In this document: positions 1 through 10,300 of the stretch, piece by piece
Layout of the letters: each line of letters starts with the position of its first letter
How positions within the stretch are numbered: the stretch's first letter is position 1
NCBI GenBank assembly: GCA_934045075.1
Contig: OW203725.1
Location: 18,040,269-18,104,268, forward strand
Source: Yponomeuta sedellus
Taxonomy: Eukaryota > Arthropoda > Insecta > Lepidoptera > Yponomeutidae
Length of the DNA stretch: 64,000 bases
Reading direction: 5' to 3'
Notes under the pieces: generated by a model
The model's input: the letters and a program-made list of their open reading frames with translations, nothing else
Databases searched by the model: none
Told to the model about the DNA's origin: nothing
Made by a program: the position numbers and the translations under genes

Positions 1-707
1 TCTGCTTTTGTTTCACTGCTGCTTTCTTTTCTGTATTTTCCTTTTCTGTCAAATTTAGTATGTCTATGTAGCGTTAAATAAATGTTTTTCTTTCTTTCTT
101 CTTTCACATCGCGTAGCAGAGGCCACTGGTTAATCTTTGGGTTATTCGACTTACAATGTATGACATTGTAATCTACAAACCATCCATTGTATGTTTATGA
201 AACAGGCCACAGGGCGGCAGGAGGCGCGGTGTATTCATGCACACATTTATTGCAAGTGAAATATGATGATCTTGGGTCGTGGTCTGAAGTGGTTGCTTGA
301 GGTAAAATGCAGGCTTTATGTTAACATGTTTATGGGTTGATATCCGATTATGAAGTGAACTTGAATAAGATTGTGCAGTTGCTTATATTCTACGTTAAGT
401 ACTGACTAAACATGAAGAAGAAAAAGAAGAATAAAACATTAAACAACAGTAAAGTGCAACTTATTGTAATATTGAGGCTACACTCGCCCACTACACAAGT
501 CGTTGTAGGCTCTGCAATTGGAGTAGATAGATAGATAAAAAAAATATTAACACTTCCACACACACATGTACAAGAACAACACAAAATCAGCAGAATGTAT
601 AGCATTTAATATTATAATAATCAACAGAGCATTGTGGGTGTGGCAAATGAAGTATTGATGTTTTATGTTCTACCTATTCTGAATAAACAAGGTAAACCGT
701 TTTACAG
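1..707. other. Intron or upstream flank of the kinase gene, no gene seen
   Basis: AT-rich sequence with no supported coding exon. It should be the intron upstream of the kinase exon at 708, because a polypyrimidine stretch and TTTACAG end at 707. Around 180-215 there is a short copy of an interspersed repeat (a CATCCATTGTATG...GAAACAGG-like core) that recurs near 26890 and 47680. Confidence 0.6.
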
Positions 708-903
708 CAAATGCGACCCTCGGAGCCGTTGTTAACGGAGCTCTGCATCAGGAACCTTCAACCCGGCGTGCCATCCCTGTGCGGAGTCGCAGCGGCGAAC
801 GGTGGCGATGGCCCCAACGAGACCCATATACCGCTGCTGGACAGCCACGCGTTGACATTGCTCGAAAAAGTTGCTGAAGGGTGCTTCGAAAAGATACATA
901 AAG
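708..903 (+). CDS. Kinase gene exon: juxtamembrane and glycine loop
   Basis: The acceptor TTTTACAG ends at 707 and the donor G|GTGAGC follows 903, leaving phase 1. It encodes a juxtamembrane stretch followed by the start of the kinase domain, with the altered glycine loop EGCFEKIHKG. No membrane segment is present in this exon, so the transmembrane helix must be encoded upstream. The 3' boundary is firm; the 5' boundary is the only AG that fits. Confidence 0.75.
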
Positions 904-2357
904 GTGAGCATTGCCTTGTACCAGTGATTTATTGTAAGTAATACCGATAAAATTCTGATTTCTAATTCACAGCATGGAACAGATGTTACTTTCTTTTGGG
1001 CTAAGTAGGTATTTTTTGTAACTTTGTGCGCATCTTTGTTTAATTTCAAAGTTATGTACATTTTCGAATTCATAGTCGCAATACCACAAGCTAAAGTTGA
1101 AGGAAAACATCGTGAGGAAACCCGCGGATCGATTGGCTCCGCACGTATTGACTAGTCTTTCCTGTGGGCTACGCCGACTAAGCTGTCAGGATGGTACAGG
1201 TTATAGGTATAGGCTAGGCAACCCTGCACCATCTAAAAACAACGTCTCTGGCACTGCAGCGTCCGAGTCCTTCACGCGTCTAGTATGAGTGAATGCCACT
1301 GGACGCTGTATAAATCATCTCATTACGTAGATGTAGCTCAGAGGCAGAGTGCGCAGTGATGCAAAGACCATGTTTTTGATTTTATTCATGACTGTGCCAG
1401 AAATATAACAATATTTTGCATTTTACTCTTTACTGGCGTTGTTCCTGCCGCAGGACTTTTGAGGATCAACAAGGAAGAGAAGAAAATAGTTGCTGTAAAG
1501 ATGCTGAAAAAGGGCGTGGGGCGCGGTGCCGAGGAGGAATTCGTGAGGGAAGTGTCCGTCATATCGGCTTTTCGACATCCGAACATACTTTCTCTAAAAG
1601 GCATCATTTACAGAGGTGCGTCTTTTGATTGTCGATTGGAACTAGAAAAACATTCAAAGTTGCCGACCCTAATGTACATACTTATAATGTTACAGATGGC
1701 ATAAGTGCGAGTCCTTGGATTGTGTTCGAATACATGGAGTGGGGGGACTTAACAGGCGTCTTGCGTGGCTCGCGTGGCGGTGGCGAGGGGCCAACGCTGG
1801 ACGACTCTTCACTTCTCCACGTCGCCGTTCAAGTAGCCAGAGGCATGCAGTATCTCGCGGCGCATCGATTTGTGCACAGAGATCTCGCGGCGAGAAACTG
1901 CCTGGTCGGAGCAAGGCTCGTTATCAAAATAGCTGACTTCGGGATGTCTCGAGACGACTACCCACGTGATTACTACAAAATGGGTAGCGAGAGAACTATG
2001 CCTGTCCGCTGGATGTCGCCCGAGAGCATTGTCTACGCTCGGTTCACCCACGAGTCTGACGTGTGGTCCTACGGGGTCGTGCTTTGGGAAATCTACAGTC
2101 GGGGCAAGCAGCCCTTCTACGGACACAACAATGACGAGGTTATCAGGTTAATTCTTCAAGGAATGGCACTGGTGCCGCCAGATGATTGCCCGCAATTCGT
2201 TAGCGACCTGATGCGCGCTTGTTGGAGATCTGATCCTGGTGACAGGATAGAGTTCGATGAAATTTGCTCTAAGCTAAATTCACTTGGCCTAGACAGTGAC
2301 AACCGTGGCAACAAGCAGTCCCCGCCGAAAGTGGAATTGTCTGTAGCTTCGGTTTGA
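708..2357 (+). CDS. Receptor tyrosine kinase, C-terminal exons (Trk/Ror/MuSK-like), partial
   Basis: Three exons (708-903, 1454-1615, 1696-2357) join in phase and encode a complete tyrosine-kinase catalytic domain with a short tail; the 5' exons lie outside the window. Visible motifs are the ATP-lysine motif VAVKML, the catalytic loop HRDLAARN, DFG, a YxxxYY activation loop (YPRDYY), the substrate-loop motif PVRWMSPES and SDVWSYGVVLWEIYS. The YxxxYY loop, the GDL hinge and the GKQPFYG segment fit the Trk/Ror/MuSK group, with Trk closest by eye. Such receptors autophosphorylate and signal at the plasma membrane. The glycine-rich loop is degenerate: AEGCFEK stands where GEGxFGK is usual. The C-terminal tail is short and shows no NPxY-type docking motif. 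Exact orthology is uncertain. Confidence 0.85.
904..1453 (+). other. Intron of kinase gene holding a tRNA-derived SINE copy
   Basis: The GT-AG intron has donor GTGAGC and acceptor GCCGCAG. Positions about 1030-1340 match the repeat whose full copy lies at 60994-61490: TTTGTTTAATTTCAAAGTTA, CATCGTGAGGAAACCCGCGG and the CTGTATAAATCATCTCATTA end. The copy has lost its tRNA-like head. Confidence 0.75.
1454..1615 (+). CDS. Kinase gene exon: N-lobe with ATP-binding lysine
   Basis: Acceptor GCCGCAG, donor G|GTGCGT, phase 1 in and phase 1 out. It encodes the N-lobe, including VAVKMLKKG (ATP lysine) and the C-helix with EFVREVSVIS, whose glutamate pairs with the lysine. The following RHPNIL motif is standard for tyrosine kinases. 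Confidence 0.85.
1696..2357 (+). CDS. Kinase gene last exon: hinge, C-lobe and tail
   Basis: Acceptor ATGTTACAG at 1695; in phase with the previous exon through the split codon G|AT. It runs through the hinge (VFEYMEWGDL), a glycine-rich insert, HRDLAARN, DFGMS, YPRDYY and the C-lobe to TGA at 2355-2357. The reading frame continues open back to 1629, which is intron read-through and not coding. Confidence 0.9.
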
Positions 2358-2379
2358 TTGCCATATTACTTTTTTTTTA

Positions 2380-2385
2380 AATAAA
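2380..2385 (+). terminator. Polyadenylation signal of the kinase gene
   Basis: AATAAA lies 23 bases after the kinase stop codon within a T-rich then A-rich stretch. A second AATAAA near 2942 (TGCAATAAAGATT) could serve a longer 3' UTR. Confidence 0.55.
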
Positions 2386-4268
2386 AAAAACGATTTCTCT
2401 AAAACGCACAATTGGTGTAACTGGATCAATAGTTATTATTGTTAATTAAGTTTTTTAATCAAATAAAAAATAAAATTGCGATGATTTATAAGGTAAAATA
2501 AAAACGCGATAACGACGAACGGGCAGAGAATTACCTATCCGAAAATGGAAATGTTCCCGGGTCTCAAAATAGGTTTTTGTGTGGGAAGAAATATTTTGTC
2601 TGTTACCATTTCTAACAAATCGTTTATCCAAGATTTGTATCATAGTGTGCATCCTTTCATTCTTTAATAGTAGTCTCACTTCTGTATATACTTACGTCAA
2701 AACGCGAAATTATGTGAACAAAACGTGCTAAAACGCCGTTATGTATAATTAGGTACGTTTTCAACGTTGCCAATAATCCCATAAAGAGGTATTCAATACT
2801 CTATCGTAGTATAAGCCGTTTTGCGTAAAATACGTAATGTTAAGTCACCAGTAATCTAAACCTATTATACCGCCGATTGTAAACTACTAAGAACTTTAAA
2901 TATTAAATTAAATACCTAGTCTCTGTAAATTACCGGTGTGCAATAAAGATTTTCTTTCTATCTTTAATAGAAACAAAAAAGGATTGTTTTATGCAATAAA
3001 AACAGTAAGATACCGTATTCTCCCGCATGAAAATTCTTTTTTTGAACCGCGATTAGCACGAGAAATTAAATAATCGCGCTTGGACCCGTTAAATTATAAC
3101 TATGTATAGGCATTGTGTGTCATTAAAATGTTACCAGTACATTAAAATGTTAATGTACGAGTAACGGCAAGTAAGAGATATACACGTGTAAACATTAAAG
3201 AGTTCACTTTATCTCCGACTGATGGCAATGAACCAGACTTTGTAATATTTACGGTACTTACGGCCTTATTAATAAAAACACAATTACTTATTTCATTCAA
3301 AACTGCTTATTTGAATCCAAGTTTAGAGTGTTTAAGGAATCGTGTTTTATCAATAACACCGTCTTTTTATAAAAACACGATTCCTTATATTTATTCGATT
3401 ATACTTTTTATGCGTTAGTCAGGGCTCTTTACTAATAAACTATCTTACAAATTACCCAGCCAAAGTAGAGAGCTATGCTCGGAGTTTCTCTAAAGGATAG
3501 GATTCGTAACGAATGCATCCGACAGAGAACCGAAGTTATCGGCATACTTAGCTCAGAGAATCTGCAAGCTGAAGTGGCAGTGGGCTGGCCATATCTCGCG
3601 AAGAACCGACAAACGTTGGAGTAAACGTGTTCTTGAGAGGAGACCGCGACTCGGCAAATGTAGTGTAGGCAGCCCTCCGACTACAAGGGGTTATGATCTG
3701 CGAAAAACTACAGGCAGATGCTGGATGCGGCAAGCTGGAGATAGGGCGCTACAGCGCTCATTAGGGGAGGGCTATGTTCAGCAGTGGACTAGTATAGCCT
3801 GACGACGATAACGACAGCAAAACTCAACCATTAATTAGGCTTATACTCCTATAGGAAAGAAGGGTTTAAGTATATACCTATTGCAAATCATTAGGATCTT
3901 TATGTGGGATTTCCTCGTCGTTGCTTGAATTGATAAAATGCCTGATTGTTTCAAAACAGCAAAAGCTTTATTTGTCTTCCTAGTAGAGTTCTTACCTCTC
4001 GTGACGAGACACAGCAGAAATCATTCACTTGCTACTTCAGTTTGCTCTGTGAACATAACCGTTCATTCAATTTAAAAAAAAAAGTTGTCACTTTTTTAAT
4101 CTGTGTTGATCATTTCTGTCCTGTGTTTCTGTCAAGCGCGCAAAAAAGCTTTCGGCATTTCGATTTTTTCTCGAGACTTTTGTGAATAAAGTATCAAAAT
4201 ACAGTTTTGTGATAAAACTTCTGAAGCTTAAAGTGTAATGCGGAGCACGGTTTACCATATTCTACAAC
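2386..4268. other. Intergenic region, no gene
   Basis: AT-rich spacer between the kinase gene and the DOCK gene. It holds an RTE retrotransposon remnant at about 3480-3805 and nothing else I can name. The part just before 4269 is probably promoter and 5' UTR of the DOCK gene; no TATA box or initiator stands out. Confidence 0.5.
3480..3805 (+). mobile_element. RTE-type LINE 3' fragment (decayed)
   Basis: The + strand translates to the C-terminal signature of RTE-clade endonuclease/reverse-transcriptase proteins: KLKWQWAGHISRRTDKRW, then RCWMRQAGDRALQRSLGE and a QQW end followed by a stop. Frames are broken, so this is a dead 3' piece. Related tails occur at about 18000-18265, 44260-44332, 50225-50290 and 62350-62450. 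Confidence 0.7.
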
Positions 4269-4316
4269 ATGCCGCCGATTAATTCGAAGGCACAGAAGGG
4301 CGGTACAGAATACGAG
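4269..4316 (+). CDS. Candidate first exon of the DOCK gene
   Basis: ATG at 4269 opens 16 codons (MPPINSKAQKGGTEYE) ending at GAG|GTATTT, phase 0, which fits the phase-0 acceptor at 5209 (TTGCAG). The alternative is a start at ATG 5195 in the same frame as the next exon (MSLLQ), which may be a second promoter. The 16 residues are not recognisable on their own, so this exon is an inference. Confidence 0.45.
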
Positions 4317-7300
4317 GTATTTAATAAACCTTAATTTTATTTTTTGTATTTTTTATCGTGTCCCGTAAAAATATTTTCACAATAGCAAAGGCAGTTCTGT
4401 CAGCAATGAAGAACAAATAAGAAACTAACAAGATTTTACAAAGCGCATTTCCGGCGAAATATTTTGTTTACTGATACTGGAGAAAGTGGCGCATCTTGCA
4501 AATCAACACCAGACACCAGTTCTTATGTAAAAAAGCATACCACACAACTAGATATAACTTAGTTCTGCTTTTACTTGTCGCCTTAATACTTGCACAGCTT
4601 ATGACATAATTTGTTACTTATTATTATTTGCAATGCAAATATTGTTATTTATAGTGTCTAGCTAGACCAAACTAAAACAGTAAACGATATGAATTCCTCC
4701 GTATGTTTCGATCATATTGTCCTCAGATGTATACTATAGTTGTACATCTTGAAGTATAATGAGCATTATGTTTCAGCAGACAATTATATTTACATAATAT
4801 CAGTCTGGATATTTATCACAAACATACCTACCCAGTACTAGAGAATCATTAGCGACATTCAAAGAAGTATAATTTGCTGTATTATTTACATTTTAGTTAC
4901 TGGAGATTCCAACATGAATCTGCAGTCATATTTTTCTTATAGATCAGATTTTCCCAGACTTATAGATGCGTTGGCCATTTATAAGGTGAATTACCTATCA
5001 TCCATCAATAAACAATCTCCAAAGTATTTTAATGTGCGCTTTCATATCGACAATTTCCTTTGCACCTGATTTCTGAAGAGCAGCTAAGACTTAGAGAATA
5101 GATCTATTCCACTTGCAAGTTAGTGCTGATAAAGACATACTATTCCAGTGCAAGAGAAATAGCTTAATTATACAACTCATCAATTAAGAAGAAAATGTCT
5201 CTGTTGCAGAATATAATACCATCAAAATGTACAGCATTGGATTTTGAAAGATACATTACAGAAAACAGAACATTCTTACTGAATGATCCTCTTCGGGACA
5301 TACTTCTCTATCCGTCGGATGATGTTTCGGTAAGTTTTCTTTCATTTATTTACATGTTGATAAAAATAAATAAAACCTTAAGCATTTTTATATTCTTTTT
5401 AATGCACTAACCCGTGCTAAGGACAATTTTCAAAAACCTATTTAGAGGCCAAAAATTCCACCCATGCCAGGATTCGAACCTGCGACCTCTGGCTATCCGT
5501 GTCAGCTCCTCAAGCATTTCATAACATTGTATTTTTTTACTCTGGGAAACCTATGTATTCAAAAAATGTCAAACACTGAAAAGCGGGTAAGCAGATATTT
5601 TTTAGATTTCATTTAAGACATAAGATGTGTGGAACCTAGATGTCTCCAATCTATTGATTGCTCTACTTTCTACTGTGGGATTCAGACATATTGTTGCAGT
5701 TTGAGTACTTACAAAGCAAAGAGTACTTCCAAGGCAAAGCTTACACTTTTTACAAGTCCATCAGACCTAGTTTCACTTTCATCTGAATCTAATGACAATC
5801 ATGACTAGTATTAGGAATATAACCAAATAAACACCTAAATACTGTGCTGTCTTATTCCCTGTTAAGAAATATAAGATTATTTTAGTATAATGTCCTTTTC
5901 AATGTGCTGTGGAGAAACTGGTAAATCACTAAACTTTCTCTTATTAGAATTAATGCATGAATGTGTTATACACGCATCAACTTAAGTTGCATTCATAAAG
6001 TGTTTTAATAAATAATAGTAATTTAATTGTCTTTGTACAGAGTGTAGTTCTTCCACGGAGGTGGCGAACGGTCACAACTGCAGTGCCGGACGTGCGGACG
6101 GCTGCGTCATGCCCACTGCTTACTAGACAAGCGCTCCTGAGTTATGCCTCCAGCTGGAATCTCGTCCATTACAAATACAGCTGTTATTCTGGGACCTACC
6201 TCAACTTGCCCAGGTAAGAACATACATAGAGCTGGAATAGGCTAGTTGACTGAATTTGGAAAATGGTTTTATAACATACTTTTAAGTGTAGTATACAACA
6301 AATATGTGTTAACAAACATGTTCAATAAGTATTTTGAATCTAGAAAAATCAATTTAAATTTCCCACAAAAACGCTCAAGACTGTCATGGCGTCTTGAGTG
6401 ACGTCACGAGGTGGTCTACGAACACTGTTTCAGTAGGCGATTGCTAGTTTTCTGCTGTTATTTCAATTAAATATGACTTTCTTGTATAGCAAAAGCGTCA
6501 TGGTGCCCCAGTGTGAAAGCACAAGAATAAAAACACCAAATAAATAATTTATATATGTCCCACACAAGCAAGAAATACAAAAAAAGTGGTTAACACTTGC
6601 AAAGAGGAGCGATCCTCATTGTTTATCGACAAATTGAAGAATATATTTTGGTGAAGATCATTTTGCTGTGATTCATTTTGAAACTAGGTATATGACGTAA
6701 ACTTCGTGATTTAATAGTGAAATAAATCTGATTAAAAAACTGAAATATTACGCTTATAATTAATATTTTAACACTTGTTTATACTTAAATTGAAGTTTTA
6801 ATGTTACGGAATTCGGATGAGCAAAAGTAACTATTTGATGCAAAAAATCTACCAAGCATTATGGGGTCAATTCTGGGCAAATTATTGCCATTTGCATTGC
6901 TAAAACCTGTTTCCATCTTGCCTAATACTAGTATATTTCACTAAATAACTTTCAATACGTCTGCGTTTCTTAATAAAATAATAACAGTCAAAAACGAAAA
7001 TAATCATCAATTAAACACATACTAAAATGTCAACAACAACGATGTTCGCCACGACGTGACGTGGCACGCTCTGATTGGTGTTCACTGTTTCGTGATTTAA
7101 TGACAAAAATTTTTCGAATTTCTTTTCAGGAAATAATAATAATCTTTATATTTTATCATAAATAGCTTTGTTTTTTCCCATCTGCATATCATAATCATTA
7201 TTTAAAGACTTTCTTCCATCCGATTTATTGTTAGTGGACACAAGCCTGCATATAAAATAGTTTACTGTGAGTGTTAAAAAACGCTTTTAAACCAAACTAT

Positions 7301-10300
7301 GTAGACCTTGCACAATGATTTCTGACACACAAAGTGGTAAAAGGCTGACATAAAAAGTACCCAAAATCGCCGAGCGACAAACGAGGTTGAAATAATTTGA
7401 ATTAGCTGTTTTTAAATAAGAGACTAAAATCAATGTTTTTATCTGCAACCAAATCAGCCAAAAGGTGTTGAGAGTTCCCCGGATACAAACTATTGATATT
7501 ATGTACACACATGTCCTATGCTATGTTTACTTACACAGAATGCAAAATTCGCCAAATACTAAAGTAAAAATTAAATAAGAACCAATTACAAGGCCTATGT
7601 AGCTCGAATTTAGACTGAAAACATAACATCTGTGAATACAAGTGCCTGGGACTGTGGTGAAACTCGGTTTACGTTAATTTATAAATTTCAAGCCTATTTT
7701 ATTTTCCTTCTTTATACTTGTTAAATAGGAATATCAATTACAAAGCATTTATTTATTTGGCCTTTATTTGACCTGAGTGTCTGTGGTGTTCACATACCCT
7801 TGCTCTTGAACTTGCCATTCCATGGTGGGCACGGATGCTGATTAAGTTGATACTCTCTCTTTGGGAGAAGGCTCGTCCCCTACAGTGGGATGTATATAGG
7901 CTGCATTAAAAATAATTTAAAAAAGATTTAAATTTCTCAAAATTTGTATTGTATCATTCATGTTTATTACACATGAATGATTTATTAAAATAACATGTAT
8001 TTTGTTATTTTTTTTTAATAATATAGTGCGAATTAAAAAAATATTCAAATAGTCAAAAATTATGTTGTGTGGTTTTTAAATAAAATGACGACTTTTTAAA
8101 TAAATGTATGGTTTTTTGAATAAAGCGCTCGTGGCCTAAGCGAACCGAGTGATTGGAATCAATCACTTGGTTAAGCAACAACAGGCGCCGTCAGGTACAG
8201 GATGGGTGAGCGTCCCGTGACTACCGCTAGTGGCATTTTTCCGACCGCTTTCGTGCTTCGCAAGGCACGTTAAGCCGTTGGTGCCGGCTGCCATATAATG
8301 GCAGTCGTTAAGCTATGTCAGAGGCCTTATATGGGCGGCTTGATAACTTCTGACAGTAAGCCACTGTCTTACAATCCTCCACCAACTCGGACTTGGCCCC
8401 CGTGGTGGAGTATGGCCTTAACCTTCCTGCGAGGCAGGAAGAGACCCGTGCCCCAGCAGTGGGGACATACTCGTACAAGGGTTGATAACGATGCTTTTTT
8501 AAATATTACAAGCTCTTGCGACAAATGAATGTTGATGGAAGAGGTCAGGATTATAACAAGTGAAAAATCTCTGCCTATCCCTTTGGGATACCAGCGTAAG
8601 TTTTACTTTCCAAAACTATTCAATAAAGACATATTAAATCTATTGAATTATTATTGATACCTACTCATATTATTAAACTGTAAAGTCAACAAACTCATCT
8701 ATGATTCATTGACTGATTTTGTTGTAAGGTACTTCCAGTTTTAGCACATTTTTACATGAATAAACCGCTGTGTTCCCGCCACAATAGAGAACATTATGCT
8801 ACATGCATTGTGAAATGAGTGTTATCAGAATTAATTATAATGAGCTTATTGTAATTGGAGAAAAGTAGTAAACATATTTTTGCCTTATCACTAAATTCTT
8901 GTTATTACCACTACTGTAATGAACATAGCCGTGTGTTGCCACCGCCGACTGATTTTTACCCTGACGCCCATCCCATAATCACGTCTAAAGTCGGCAATGG
9001 AATGAGTCTCACTTAGGATGGTGAACTAACGTTAATTAACCTTTAAATTAGACCTAATTTTTTCGCTATTCGAGCAGAGTTTTTCCTCAGACTCCAATTC
9101 GCAACGCCATTTTAATAGCCTGCTTAATACCAATATACATAAAATGTACACATACATTCATAAATTCACGCCTCTTTCCTGAGGGGTAGCCAGAGGCCAA
9201 AGATTGCCTCTTGCCACAATCCTGACAAAGTAATACCAATTCAAAACCTTAATTACTATTCTTTATTTTTTTACCCAGAAATGTATTTAGTTTAATACAT
9301 AATATATTGTTAGTTTAGATATAGAAAAAAATCATGACAATAATAATTAGCAATTTCAAGCGCTGAGGTATTTGACTACCTAAATATCTCGTTAGCAAAA
9401 AGAAAAAAACATACTGAAAGACATACATACATATCCTTAACTTGACACTTCCTTCGGTTAATATGTAAAATTCCTACCGTAGATAAATTAACCATACCAA
9501 ATTACTCACAGAAAGTTATCGACGTCGTATTTTTGTTAATTCTTAGTAAAATGAATTATAATTATGTTACGAGCTATCCTCATCACTGCTGACGAGGAAA
9601 AGGCGTTTAGAATGTAACAAATACCTATTGCATGCTACTAAAATATATACTGAAAGACATATCCTTAGCTTGACACTTCCTTCAGTGAAATTGCTACAGT
9701 AGATAAATTAACCATACCTAATTACTCACAGAAAGTTATCGTCGTCGTATTTTTGTTAATTCTTGGTAAAATCAATAATAATTAGACGAGCTATCCTCAA
9801 TGCTACAGATAAGGAAAAGGCTGTCTAAGTAGAATGTAACAAATATTGCATGCTACTAAGCATATACAAATCACAGTCTGCCCTCATTACCGCCATACAA
9901 TTAACACTCCATGGTTGCGAGAGCACGTACAAAACAGTGCTCAACTTCACTCCCAAGGCCGTGCTGCCAGTGTTATCTAAATCTGGCCATGAATCACATC
10001 CTTTTTCTAGCACTGATAGAAATAGCACACGTCGAACTTCCAATGTTTTGGATACAGATTACGGTTTAAAAACCTATTTAGAGGCTAAAAATTTCACCCA
10101 TGCCGGGATTCGATTCTATTCTCTGTATTACGTACAGGCAGCGACATCTGGCTTAAGCAAATTGCATCACTTACAGCCCCGACTACCTACTTTGCAGTTA
10201 GGTTTTGTAACGCTCAGCCTAGTCCAGCGCCAGCCAAGCCAGTCATAGCCAAGCCAGATCAGCCGTGACGTCAGCATACGTCACCGCCGTTGGCCCCACC

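Noticed and set aside
3548..3733. Antisense open frame
   Set aside because: It is the shadow of the RTE 3' fragment on the + strand, whose translation matches a known family.
9850..10248. 132-residue open frame upstream of the Gypsy element
   Set aside because: It spans the family A repeat and runs into the LTR. No protein motif, no splice context.
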